A stretch of 35,465 nt of DNA from a virus, in the IMG/VR virus record IMGVR_UViG_3300045541_000036, positions 1 through 35,465 of that record. One strand, 5' to 3'. The notes under the pieces were generated by a model that ran no database searches, was not told where the DNA came from, and saw only the letters and a list, made by a program, of their open reading frames with translations. A program made the translations under genes and the position numbers. This document shows, in pieces, positions 1 through 6,763 of this stretch; position 1 is the stretch's first letter; every line of letters begins with the position of its first letter.

Positions 1-127
1 TTTTTTTAATCAATTCCTGAACCAAAAGTTCTAATTCTTTAGAATACAAATCAGTCCCTCCGTCTCTGAATTTCTTATCTCCTCGTTTGTTAATTAAATA
101 AGCTAAACTTTTCCCGCTCATCCATTG
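1..127. repeat. Terminal direct repeat, copy 1
   Basis: The first 127 bases are identical to the last 127 (35339-35465). An exact overlap of this length is what a de Bruijn assembler with k=127 leaves on a circular contig, so I read it as an assembly overlap on a circular or circularly permuted genome and not as a biological terminal repeat. It lies inside the tail-completion gene that spans the junction. Confidence 0.95.
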
Positions 128-433
128 ATCACCGACTAAAAAGTATTTGACGTTGTTTTTGCTTGTCTTTGTTTGGAATCCCTTATCGCTTAACCATTCC
201 TCTAATCTTTGATCAAAGCCAGAATATCCGCCTTGCTTATACGGCCCACGTCCTGTTTCTATCGCTTTAAAATATGGCCGACCCTTTACTAATAAACTGA
301 TCTTATCCTCTTCTTTAACCACCTCATAATAAACCGAATCCCTTGTCTTACCGGTAACAACAGGTACTTTCGACTTGATTAAATCAACTGCCTTTTTACC
401 GTATTCGTTTAATATGCGATCTAAACTAATCAC
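1..433 (-). CDS. HK97 gp10-like tail-completion protein (5' part, runs through the junction)
   Basis: Joined across the circular junction with 35304-35338, this frame encodes 155 residues. It starts at a GTG (431-433) inside the motif GTGATTAG, where the preceding gene ends, so the two overlap by eight bases and are probably translationally coupled. The N-terminal half contains VPVVTGKTRDSV followed by YFKAIETGRGPY. This resembles the 'P..TG.LR.S' and 'EfGt' signatures of HK97 gp10-like head-tail or tail-completion proteins, which help close the tail tube or join it to the head. The short size and position beside a likely tail terminator agree. The family call is from motif memory, so 'minor structural protein' is the safe fallback. 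Confidence 0.6.
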   Translation of the reverse strand, partial: MISLDRILNEYGKKAVDLIKSKVPVVTGKTRDSVYYEVVKEEDKISLLVKGRPYFKAIETGRGPYKQGGYSGFDQRLEEWLSDKGFQTKTSKNNVKYFLVGDQWMSGKSLAYLINKRGDKKFRDGGTDLYSKELELLVQELIKK

Positions 434-854
434 AAGAAGTGTTTTGAACGGTTAAAGTAAATTCCAAAACAATACCAGTTAAGCAGTCAGCGTGTTTCTT
501 AATAAACGGAGTCCTTGAGATTCCTGAGATTAAAACTAAATTGTAATCGTTTATCACGTCGTTATATCTTCTGACCAACCTTTGGGCTAAATAGTCCGCA
601 TCGTCTATTAACTCTTCATATTGGCTCATTTTAGAATCAGGTGAGTCTTTTGAGGCTAAATGCAGTCTGATAGTCCAATTGTCTGTTTGGACTGAATTAA
701 TTAAATCAGTAGTCACGTTAGGAGTTTCAAAAAAGATAAAAGGGTATGTATTTGACCTGGAGGAATTAAACTCGCTTATCCTTCCCGTATCGAAAGGAAT
801 AGCGTAAAACTCCGCCCCTGCTTCTATGAATTGTTTAACCTCTGATCTTTTCAT
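426..854 (-). CDS. Putative tail terminator or tail-completion protein
   Basis: 142 residues with no recognisable catalytic motif. Its ATG (852-854) overlaps the TGA that ends the -1 frame of the tail-assembly chaperone (851-853) as ATGA, and its own end overlaps the gp10-like gene by eight bases. The three are therefore one tightly coupled block. A protein of this size beside a gp10-like gene and a tail chaperone is usually a tail terminator (gpU-like) in siphophages. That function rests on context and size; the sequence shows only a soluble mixed alpha/beta protein. Confidence 0.5.
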   Translation of the reverse strand: MKRSEVKQFIEAGAEFYAIPFDTGRISEFNSSRSNTYPFIFFETPNVTTDLINSVQTDNWTIRLHLASKDSPDSKMSQYEELIDDADYLAQRLVRRYNDVINDYNLVLISGISRTPFIKKHADCLTGIVLEFTLTVQNTSCD

Positions 855-1587
855 CTTTTCATACTTAAAATCTCTTGATACTTTTTCACAGTATTGTTAT
901 GATGAGACAAATATACTAAGTTAAAGTTCACCTCTGCGACTGACCATTTTAGTATCTCGTCCCTTTTATACGGAGTTTCCTTTTCCAGATATAATAGCGT
1001 AGAGTAAAATCCAAATTTCTCAGCCAGACGATCAAAACCCGCTTGAATCTCTTCGTCGGTGTACTTTGAGGGAGCGAGTTGTTTTTGATGCCGTTCATCA
1101 ATTCTACTAATTTCAGTAAGGTAAAATTTCCGATGCCCACTACCTCCCGAGCAGGTGCTTTTAGAAATTCATCTTTTTTCTTTTCTGCTTCTTTGAAATC
1201 ATAAGGCTTTGTTGCGTAGATAGCACAGAATAAAGTATATCTGCTTATGTCCTCTTTCATTTCTAAAGCCTCTAACTTTAAATCCTGAAACTGGCCTATG
1301 GATTCAAATTCAAGGTTCTTAGGTATGTCATAGCCTAAGCACTTTTCAGGTACTACGGGTTCAAAGTCAGTCTTTAAGAATGATAAAAGATTAATAATGA
1401 CCTCAAGGTTTTGAATGGTAGCCTTTCTTAAAATGTCCGGCTCTACCCCTGTAAAGATTGAAAGTATCTCCGCTATGTCATCCCCTGCTTTGACTAATTT
1501 AAGAAATTGCTCAAAGTTTACCTGATCCCAGTTTAAAGGGATTTGCCTTTCTTGTTTTACTCCGTTTAGTTCGATTGTTATTTTCAT
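851..1587 (-). CDS. Tail assembly chaperone, -1 frameshift fusion product
   Basis: At the heptamer C AAA AAC (1087-1081, minus strand) a one-base backward slip moves translation into a frame that stays open to TGA at 851-853. The fusion has 169 zero-frame residues plus 76 new ones, 245 in total. The new segment (LAPSKYTDEEIQAGF, YLEKETPYKR, ILKWSVAEVNFNL) looks like the T-domain of known G/GT chaperone pairs, whereas the zero-frame tail does not. The fusion stop overlaps the ATG of the next gene as ATGA, which also argues that this frame is translated. Frameshift efficiency cannot be judged from sequence. Confidence 0.65.
949..1587 (-). CDS. Tail assembly chaperone, zero-frame product
   Basis: The zero frame encodes 212 residues. 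Residues 1-169 look like the conserved part of Bacteroidota-phage tail chaperones: an N-terminal beta region, FEQFLKLV, FTGVEPDILRKA, YATKPYDF and VGIGNFTLLKLVELM. The last 43 residues are basic and unlike the rest, as expected for a frame that is only the terminated alternative of a programmed frameshift. Tail chaperones bind the tape measure and recruit tube subunits during tail assembly. The gene follows TerL after a 98-base spacer that holds a tRNA-like element. Confidence 0.7.
   Translation of the reverse strand: MKITIELNGVKQERQIPLNWDQVNFEQFLKLVKAGDDIAEILSIFTGVEPDILRKATIQNLEVIINLLSFLKTDFEPVVPEKCLGYDIPKNLEFESIGQFQDLKLEALEMKEDISRYTLFCAIYATKPYDFKEAEKKKDEFLKAPAREVVGIGNFTLLKLVELMNGIKNNSLPQSTPTKRFKRVLIVWLRNLDFTLRYYIWKRKLRIKGTRY
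1081..1087 (-). promoter_or_regulatory. -1 frameshift slippery site C AAA AAC
   Basis: On the minus strand the zero-frame codons are ATC AAA AAC AAC. The heptamer C AAA AAC is one base from the canonical A AAA AAC and allows the A-site tRNA to re-pair on AAA. Downstream, CUCGC and GCGGG could form a five-pair stem with a long loop, but this is weak evidence for a stimulatory structure. Confidence 0.6.
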
Positions 1588-1602
1588 AAGTATTTAATTT
1601 TG

Positions 1603-1680
1603 TAGTCAGGGACGGACTCGAACCGTATAAGCAACCATTTCTGGATTCGGCTACCAGTGCCTCATTACGCCCACCTGACT
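1603..1680 (-). tRNA. tRNA-like element, possibly a degenerate tRNA-Phe(GAA)
   Basis: A 78-nt minus-strand sequence in the TerL-chaperone spacer. The seven-base acceptor stem is perfect (AGTCAGG with CCTGACT). The T-arm is canonical (GGTTCGAGTCC), followed by an A at the discriminator position and then CAA, so CCA is not encoded. The rest is abnormal: the D-loop is about 17 nt although it holds a normal TGGTA, and the anticodon stem has only four pairs including G-U. If the loop is CAGAAAU, the anticodon positions read GAA with A where U33 should be. It could be a decayed tRNA, a tRNA mimic or a processing signal. A tRNA-finding program may score it low or miss it. Confidence 0.45.
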
Positions 1681-1685
1681 ATATT

Positions 1686-2828
1686 TTACCTAAATCCCAT
1701 TAATACAGGTGCGGTATAAGCGTTTTTGAATGACATCGCCCCATAACGTGCAGCATCCATTCCGTCATCAAACATCTTAACAGGTTCGTCCAATATCTCC
1801 CCTGTCGGTTTTCTTTTCCACTTATACGTCCTGAATTCTTTCTGCAAATCTACTGATTCCCTATGAATGTAGATTTTATGACTCCTTATGAAGTCGATTC
1901 CTTCCTTAACGCTTTTATCAGCAGGGTAAGCATTTACCCCGTTTAAGACTAAATCAGTAATAATCTCAGGTCGTGCCGTGTCACAATACACCAAAGCGTT
2001 TCCTACTATTTCTTTAATCTCTTTAATCAGTTCACTTGTGGTTAAATGAGACTTATAAAGTTTCTGCTCAAAGTATAACTCATTCTCTACCCTTGTGACC
2101 TTAACGAGTGCGTTCGGGTGATTGAATCCAAAATCTAAACCATAGGCAAAATCGCCCTGTATTTCGTCATACAAAGTAAATCCGTGATAGATGGTATCTT
2201 GAGTCGTTCCTCTTTCTCCCAAGCCGTAAACCTTCCACAAATTCGGATCAGCGTCTTTTAAACTTTCAATCTGTTGCTTCTGAATCTCAGGTAGGAAAGG
2301 ATTGTCTAAGTATGTTGATTGGATGAACTCTGTGTCCTTTAAAGGCAGGATTCGGTCATAGATCCAATGCGATTCGTCAGCAGGGTTATAGTCAATGAAA
2401 ACCGTCTTGCGGGTTCGCATATTTAACTGCTCAAAGGTTTCCTTTTGAATCAGGTTAGCCTCGTTGATAAAAAGAATATCCCTGCCTGGGCCACGAACCT
2501 TTAAAGAATTATCCACAGAAAAGAATTCAATGTATGAACCTGTTGGAAAACGGTATAGCGATTCCGTTAGTGAGTGCATATTAGGGTCATAAAGATTTGC
2601 ATTCTCCATTATCTCCATAAAGTCCCTGATTGCTCCTTTCCTTAAATGCGGGAAAGCTATTGAGGTGACTGATATACTTAACTTTTCCTGAAGTGCTAAT
2701 ACAATTAATAACTGCATTAGGGAATAGGTCTTTCCTGATCTTGACCCTCCCTGATTGACTATAAACCTCTTTTCTGATTTATAGGCTTGTTCGTTACGCT
2801 CCCAAATTTCACTTGTCTTTAGATGCAC
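1686..2828 (-). CDS. terL: Terminase large subunit (ATPase/nuclease)
   Basis: 380 residues. It packages DNA into the prohead and cuts it. The N-terminal ATPase has Walker A GGSRSGKT (27-34) and Walker B ILFINEAN (118-125). The C-terminal RNase H-like nuclease has acidic residues in LDFGFNHP (231-238), CDTARPE (282-288) and DDGMDAARYG (354-363). The arrangement fits the PBSX/Terminase_3 group and the protein looks complete though compact. The start is GTG at 2826-2828, inside the 3' end of TerS (20-base overlap); no nearby in-frame ATG would retain Walker A. Confidence 0.93.
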   Translation of the reverse strand: MHLKTSEIWERNEQAYKSEKRFIVNQGGSRSGKTYSLMQLLIVLALQEKLSISVTSIAFPHLRKGAIRDFMEIMENANLYDPNMHSLTESLYRFPTGSYIEFFSVDNSLKVRGPGRDILFINEANLIQKETFEQLNMRTRKTVFIDYNPADESHWIYDRILPLKDTEFIQSTYLDNPFLPEIQKQQIESLKDADPNLWKVYGLGERGTTQDTIYHGFTLYDEIQGDFAYGLDFGFNHPNALVKVTRVENELYFEQKLYKSHLTTSELIKEIKEIVGNALVYCDTARPEIITDLVLNGVNAYPADKSVKEGIDFIRSHKIYIHRESVDLQKEFRTYKWKRKPTGEILDEPVKMFDDGMDAARYGAMSFKNAYTAPVLMGFR

Positions 2829-3069
2829 GAATTATTTCTACTGTCAGTTTTTGATCTACTTCAGCATCCATTTTTAAATCAACCTTATCTGTCGGTTTAC
2901 CATAGAAATACTCAAAAAACATCTTAATGAATGCGTGGTCTCCTCTTTTAATTCCTTGATTCAATGCTTTTAAAGCATCGTCTTTCATTGGATATAAACT
3001 CTCTGCAAGATTCTGTTCTTCAGACTTTGACTTCCTTCCTGCTCCAGGTCTTGATCCTCCGTGTTTCAT
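2809..3069 (-). CDS. terS: Terminase small subunit-like protein
   Basis: 86 residues beginning with GGSRPGAGRKSK, a basic DNA-contacting N-terminus often seen in small terminase subunits, followed by predicted helices and an acidic, helical C-terminus. It lies directly upstream of TerL and overlaps it by 20 bases, the normal arrangement for the DNA-recognition subunit. It is shorter than most characterised TerS proteins, so the call depends partly on position. Confidence 0.65.
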   Translation of the reverse strand: MKHGGSRPGAGRKSKSEEQNLAESLYPMKDDALKALNQGIKRGDHAFIKMFFEYFYGKPTDKVDLKMDAEVDQKLTVEIIRASKDK

Positions 3070-3084
3070 CTTGAATTATTTTGA

Positions 3085-3600
3085 TTATTCAAGTTCACCT
3101 AATTCTCTTAGTTTATTCCTTGACCATCCTAAAGCGGCTTTTCCTCCCCAAAGAAGATAAGAAATCGTTCCACAAGCCTTTGAGTCGTTAGGGTCATAGT
3201 ATTCCTCCGCTCTGGATAGATACGAATACATTCTTTTAATAGTTTCCAAAGAGATAGCTTTCCCGTCTGCTAATTGTTGTGCCCTTACCTTTCCAACCTG
3301 AGTGGCGCATTTGTTATTGACTTTCTCGTTCAGTTCAATTCCCCTCTTAGCATTTCCCTTAACGCCATCAGGATAATCAGAGTATGATTCAGCCTTTGGG
3401 TTCAGGTATTCTTTAACCTGTGCCTGTGCTTCTATCAGATTCTCTTGGGTTTTCTTATATGCCTCCGCTCTGGATTCCCTGTAAGTATTAAAACAAATCG
3501 CTACCGCTTGGTCTTGGTCGTACTCGTTTGAGATTTCGCTTATGCAACGACCGACAAAGTCTGACTCTGATTCTCCGCTATTAGGTTTTGGTATTGGCAT
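3085..3600 (-). CDS. Phage structural-type protein with an MPIPKPNSGES N-terminus
   Basis: 171 residues in two parts. Residues 1-45 (MPIPKPNSGES, FVGRC, AVAICFNTYR) form a short motif common in phage structural and capsid-maturation proteins. Residues 75-165 (YPDGVKGNAKRG, KVRAQQLADG, ISLETIKRMYSYLSRAEEYY, YLLWGG, ALGW) form a helical domain often found alone or fused near phage portals and proheads. I recognise the pattern but not a defined function. It ends 15 bases before TerS, with a short inverted repeat (CTTGAAT, 3070-3076, with ATTCAAG, 3087-3093) between them. Confidence 0.55.
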   Translation of the reverse strand: MPIPKPNSGESESDFVGRCISEISNEYDQDQAVAICFNTYRESRAEAYKKTQENLIEAQAQVKEYLNPKAESYSDYPDGVKGNAKRGIELNEKVNNKCATQVGKVRAQQLADGKAISLETIKRMYSYLSRAEEYYDPNDSKACGTISYLLWGGKAALGWSRNKLRELGELE

Positions 3601-3601
3601 A

Positions 3602-4210
3602 CTATTTTTCAGCGATAAATATAATCCAATTTTTGTTAGTTAAGTTTATTGTTTGTTTTAAAACAATCTTTAACTGATAATCTTTAGTGTCAAGTTTGAC
3701 TCCTTCCTTGTTGGAAATAGTTAAAGAATCTCCTAAAGTCATATTCCATTGATGGAATCCTTGCCAGTTTTCATAGTCCGCTTCATTCTCAAATCCCTGA
3801 ATTATTAGATATTTCTTGGTCGCTCTTAATAGGTTTTCAAAAGCCTTCTTCGGGTCTTGTGAGTGATCCAAAGCGTTCGAGATATGGACTATATCAAATT
3901 CGTTTTCGAACTTTAACTCCTCAGCAGTAAAAGGAAGGCAAGGGGTTATATTATGTTTCTGATAGTCGAAAATGCATTCATACAATTCCCCCAAAGGATC
4001 ACAAGCCGTCAAATCATTTACCGTTCCGTTTAAAAGAGAAACAACTCCACTACCGACGTCTAAAGTCTTACCGTTGTTTTGTTTTAAAAAGTTATAAACG
4101 ATCTCATTCAATTCAGGTGTTTTCTTTTTCCTTACCCATCCGTCTAAGAATCTCGGAGTAGCTATAAACCACTTCCAAAACTTTAATTCGTGTGCAATAG
4201 CTGAGATCAT
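3602..4210 (-). CDS. Class I SAM-dependent methyltransferase
   Basis: 202 residues. TLDVGSGVVSLL near residue 50 is the glycine-rich SAM-binding loop, followed by an acidic residue after the next strand (TACDPLGE) and then EFDIVHISNALDHSQDP, which corresponds to motif IV of Methyltransf_11-type enzymes. The C-terminal region is divergent. The ATG lies in the 3' end of the phosphatase gene. Its place among glycosyltransferases suggests a sugar or other small-molecule acceptor rather than DNA. The substrate is inferred. Confidence 0.7.
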   Translation of the reverse strand: MISAIAHELKFWKWFIATPRFLDGWVRKKKTPELNEIVYNFLKQNNGKTLDVGSGVVSLLNGTVNDLTACDPLGELYECIFDYQKHNITPCLPFTAEELKFENEFDIVHISNALDHSQDPKKAFENLLRATKKYLIIQGFENEADYENWQGFHQWNMTLGDSLTISNKEGVKLDTKDYQLKIVLKQTINLTNKNWIIFIAEK

Positions 4211-4611
4211 AGTTTCATAATTAAATGCTCAATAACCCCGTGACCTCCTTTGCAGTTTAGGACAATCATTCCAGGTATAGTTTTTATTACCTCGTCTGCG
4301 TCTGAGGGGCAGTACTTGTACTTGGCTCTGACGAGCATTGGGATGTCGAGGACTGAGTCACCGATGGCGTGCGTGGCTTCAATATCTTTTTCACGGGTAT
4401 AAATATGTTCAATTTTTCTTCTTTCACAATATCTTTTTATTGTCTCATCTGAATTCGCAGTCACAACTACCACCCTGTAACCCATATCCACCAACTCTTG
4501 AAGCGATGAATTGTCTCTTGAATGAACTGAATAAAACTTTTTACCATCGTGATCTATGTAATGCTTCCCGTCTGTTAGGACACCGTCAAAGTCTATTGCA
4601 ATCGTCTCCAT
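4207..4611 (-). CDS. KdsC-like HAD phosphatase
   Basis: 134 residues. All HAD motifs are visible: DFDGVLTDG (D7 nucleophile, D9 acid/base), VVTANSD (T51) and IGDSVLDIPML (D85, D89). The lack of a cap domain and the small size match the C0/KdsC type, which dephosphorylates eight- or nine-carbon acidic sugar phosphates such as Kdo-8-P or nonulosonate-9-P. The stop overlaps the methyltransferase start by four bases. In a phage sugar island this points to making or editing an activated sugar, but the substrate cannot be read from sequence. Confidence 0.75.
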   Translation of the reverse strand: METIAIDFDGVLTDGKHYIDHDGKKFYSVHSRDNSSLQELVDMGYRVVVVTANSDETIKRYCERRKIEHIYTREKDIEATHAIGDSVLDIPMLVRAKYKYCPSDADEVIKTIPGMIVLNCKGGHGVIEHLIMKL

Positions 4612-4638
4612 ATTGTCTATGGTTGCAAAAATAATAAA

Positions 4639-5238
4639 TTAAAAATAAACCCGCTTTCGCCACCCATTGTAGTGAGTGTCTAAATATGTCTCAGTTTGCT
4701 TATCAGTTTCAAGTCTTCTTCTCTTTCTTTCTTCTGTTACTTTGTTCTTCTTAGAGTCCCAAATGTAAACGTGGTCTATCTTGGTGGTGTGGTCTACTGC
4801 TAACTTATATCCCTTTTTCTCGCACTCAATCCCGAAAGCTATATCGTGTCCCCAGTATGGCATTTCCTCGTTTAGTCCGATTTCTCTAAATACTTCTGAC
4901 CGAATCAAAGGAGCGGTGAACTCTAAAAATGGAGCCTGTTGAATTCCTTTACCGTGTTTGATAAACTTATGATGCGAATCAAACTGAGGATGGACACCTT
5001 CAAAGCCTTCGATTGATTTTAAAAGCCTTTGAGGTACGGTCTTATCAAATGAGATATTCGAAATAAACCAAGTGTATTCCGCTTCAACCTTTTTAAATCC
5101 TCTGTTGTAAGCCTCAGCCAATGACCCTACACCCTTTCGATCTACAAAGATTGTAGGAATCCCACACGCATTAATTGACCTCAAGGTGGCGTTATACTCA
5201 GGCTCTAAATATTGAACCGCTACTATTTGCAGTTTCAT
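4639..5238 (-). CDS. GT-A fold glycosyltransferase (GT2-like)
   Basis: 199 residues. The N-terminus has a Rossmann-like strand (QIVAVQYLEP), then GSLAEAYNRGF, typical of GT2 nucleotide-sugar binding. The C-terminal half has EMPYWGHDIAFGIECEKKGYKL, which resembles the acceptor/catalytic region of GT2 enzymes. No clear DxD is present; TWFISNISFD sits where it would be expected, so metal binding is uncertain. It overlaps the next upstream gene by four bases. A 27-base spacer with a TATTTTTG box separates it from the phosphatase. Confidence 0.7.
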   Translation of the reverse strand: MKLQIVAVQYLEPEYNATLRSINACGIPTIFVDRKGVGSLAEAYNRGFKKVEAEYTWFISNISFDKTVPQRLLKSIEGFEGVHPQFDSHHKFIKHGKGIQQAPFLEFTAPLIRSEVFREIGLNEEMPYWGHDIAFGIECEKKGYKLAVDHTTKIDHVYIWDSKKNKVTEERKRRRLETDKQTETYLDTHYNGWRKRVYF

Positions 5239-5666
5239 TTAATTGGCATTGCGTGAACGATTAAATTTCCCTGCCTTGTCTCAATATGCAATGACCCCCA
5301 ACACTTATCCGTATAACCAAACTTATCTATTCCATCAATCGTTAAGTAATTAATCCAACTGTGAGGCGTGTAAGGTCTGACGTGTGTCGGGTCTGACCAG
5401 ACTAATTCAGGTGAACCATAAGCCGAAGGAGTTTCTAAATACAAAGTCCCGCCAGGTTTTAGAACCCTCCAAGCCTCGTTATGAAAGTGAAGGAATGAAT
5501 TTAAATGTTCGATGACGTGAGTAGCTATTAACGCAGTACAAGAATTGTCTTCTAATTCCCATTTATTATTTAGATCAAAAACATAATCCACGTCTAAGGG
5601 AAGATGATCGTGAGTCTTCCAACCTTCTAACCTTTGACTTTTACCTGCTCCTAAAATCAAGCGCAT
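5235..5666 (-). CDS. Small SAM-dependent methyltransferase
   Basis: 143 residues. LILGAGKS near the N-terminus is a shortened SAM loop. LIATHVIEHL and AWRVLKPGGTLYLETPS are the classic motifs IV-V of Methyltransf_11/UbiE-like enzymes, and DPTHVRPYTP is typical of methyltransferases found in polysaccharide gene clusters. It overlaps the GT4 gene upstream by 10 bases and the GT2-like gene downstream by four. The likely role is methylation of a glycan added by its neighbours. Confidence 0.75.
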   Translation of the reverse strand: MRLILGAGKSQRLEGWKTHDHLPLDVDYVFDLNNKWELEDNSCTALIATHVIEHLNSFLHFHNEAWRVLKPGGTLYLETPSAYGSPELVWSDPTHVRPYTPHSWINYLTIDGIDKFGYTDKCWGSLHIETRQGNLIVHAMPIK

Positions 5667-6598
5667 ATAAATTCTTCAATTTGATTAACGTATTTCTCCC
5701 AAGTGTTTTCTTTTAAATGGTTGATCATATTCTTAGCCAACTTCTTTCGTCCTTCTTCATCTGATAAAATATCCAAACAAGCCGCAAGTAGTTGTGTTTC
5801 GTTATAAGGAACCCTAACACAATTAAAATCATCTACTAAATCATCATCTCCTTTTGTTATCGCTCTTACCGTCACGCATCCTTTCGTTCCAGCTTCCAAA
5901 GGTGAAGTGCTTCTGAAATCTAACTGAGTAGCTTTGATTAAAATCATCGCATCAGAGTATAAACGATTCAAAGTCTTAAGATCTGGATTAACATAAAACT
6001 CATCTAAATCTGCTTTCAATGCTCCGTATCCTACGACCTTATGTCCTAACTCTCTGAGTTTATTTCCGACTTTTAAAGCGATCTGGTTTCTGTCCTTTGT
6101 TGGATTAGTAGGGACCGGACTCTCTAAAAGTATCGTTGTTTTCTTTCTCTTATTTGAAATCGGGAAGTGTTCAAAATTCACTCCGTTTCCAATGTATAGA
6201 AATTTATTCCTGTTTCCGTATCTTAAAACCTCTTCCAATCCCCATTGACTTATAGTAATAAAAGGCAGTTCACGATAAAACCTCATCGCCTGTGCTTTGA
6301 ATCTTAAATTTTGCGGTTGGAAAAGATGCTCAATCATTTGAATGTAAGCGAACTTCTTAGCCTTGATTTTTAAATCTTTTAAGTGAATATGATGAGGCGA
6401 ACAGATTATTAAAACGTCTTGCTCTTTTAGTTCGTTGTTATGTTGAATCACTCTCACGGTAATCGGATACCAATGACAACCCTTATCAGGGCAGAGTATT
6501 GTTACATCGTGTCGTTTAGATAATTCGTGAGCAACGTCAAGTATTACCCTAATGCCTCCGTTAGGACTAAAGGCGGGGCAGGTCATTGTTATCTTCAT
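5657..6598 (-). CDS. GT4-like (GT-B fold) glycosyltransferase
   Basis: 313 residues. The N-terminal domain has FSPNGGIRVILDVAHELSKRHDVTILC, the usual GT-B N-domain with a G-G acceptor loop. The C-terminal domain has the pattern of the UDP-sugar-binding region: DAMILIKATQLDFRSTSPLEAGTKGCVTV, where E and the following G match the E-x7-E-like retaining GT4 motif. It is the first gene of the sugar island, 37 bases after the terminator that closes the upstream ncRNA unit. Confidence 0.8.
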   Translation of the reverse strand: MKITMTCPAFSPNGGIRVILDVAHELSKRHDVTILCPDKGCHWYPITVRVIQHNNELKEQDVLIICSPHHIHLKDLKIKAKKFAYIQMIEHLFQPQNLRFKAQAMRFYRELPFITISQWGLEEVLRYGNRNKFLYIGNGVNFEHFPISNKRKKTTILLESPVPTNPTKDRNQIALKVGNKLRELGHKVVGYGALKADLDEFYVNPDLKTLNRLYSDAMILIKATQLDFRSTSPLEAGTKGCVTVRAITKGDDDLVDDFNCVRVPYNETQLLAACLDILSDEEGRKKLAKNMINHLKENTWEKYVNQIEEFICA

Positions 6599-6634
6599 AG
6601 ATTCCAGATTTGTATTTTTATGTAGAAGTGGAAT

Positions 6635-6665
6635 AAAAAAAGAGGGACAGGCGCACCCATCCCTC
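6635..6665 (-). terminator. Intrinsic terminator after ninG and the ncRNA
   Basis: Minus-strand hairpin GAGGGA (6665-6660) with TCCCTC (6647-6642) and a 12-nt loop that can pair further (GG-UGCG-CC), followed by seven T. The direction is clear because the plus strand has no T-run. It separates the replication region from the glycan island. Confidence 0.8.
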
Positions 6666-6727
6666 GTTACCTAAACCCTGATTTTTTGCCCTATTCTCTG
6701 GGGATCTTTGGTTGATCAGCCTAACGC
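6635..6727 (-). ncRNA. Candidate structured small RNA (92 nt), downstream of ninG
   Basis: Starting about 5 nt after a TAAGTTTG box and ending at the terminator T-run, this spacer has no ORF but folds well by eye. CGUUA (6726-6722) pairs with UAACG (6669-6665), and CUGAU (6719-6715) with AUCAG (6682-6678), giving a long helix with an internal loop. Inside, CCC pairs with GGG (6703-6689). The terminator hairpin then stacks at the 3' end. I do not recognise a known RNA family. It could be a small regulatory RNA or the leader of a read-through transcript into the glycan island. Confidence 0.5.
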
Positions 6728-6731
6728 TTGA

Positions 6732-6763
6732 CAAACTTAACATTTTTAATTTAACTTTTCCAA
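6732..6763 (-). promoter_or_regulatory. Bacteroidota-type promoter (TTG-N21-TAAGTTTG)
   Basis: On the minus strand, TTG at 6763-6761 and TAAGTTTG at 6739-6732 fit the -33/-7 consensus TTG ... TAnnTTTG with a 21-nt spacer. The -33 box lies in the 3' end of ninG. Initiation would fall at about 6726-6728, exactly where the structured RNA begins. Confidence 0.6.

Noticed and set aside
913-920. TATATTTG promoter box on the minus strand
   Set aside because: It lies within the -1 frame coding region of the chaperone and has no TTG at the proper distance.
1603-1680. Attachment site (attP) in the tRNA-like sequence
   Set aside because: tRNA ends often serve as integration sites, but no integrase or excisionase exists in this complete genome.
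4618-4626. TATTTTTG box before the phosphatase gene
   Set aside because: No -33 TTG at the right distance, and the sequence is a T-rich 27-base spacer where such a match is expected by chance.
4338-4634. 98-codon plus-strand ORF
   Set aside because: Antisense to the phosphatase gene with its intact HAD motifs; the translation is rich in Leu/His/Cys and has no domain.
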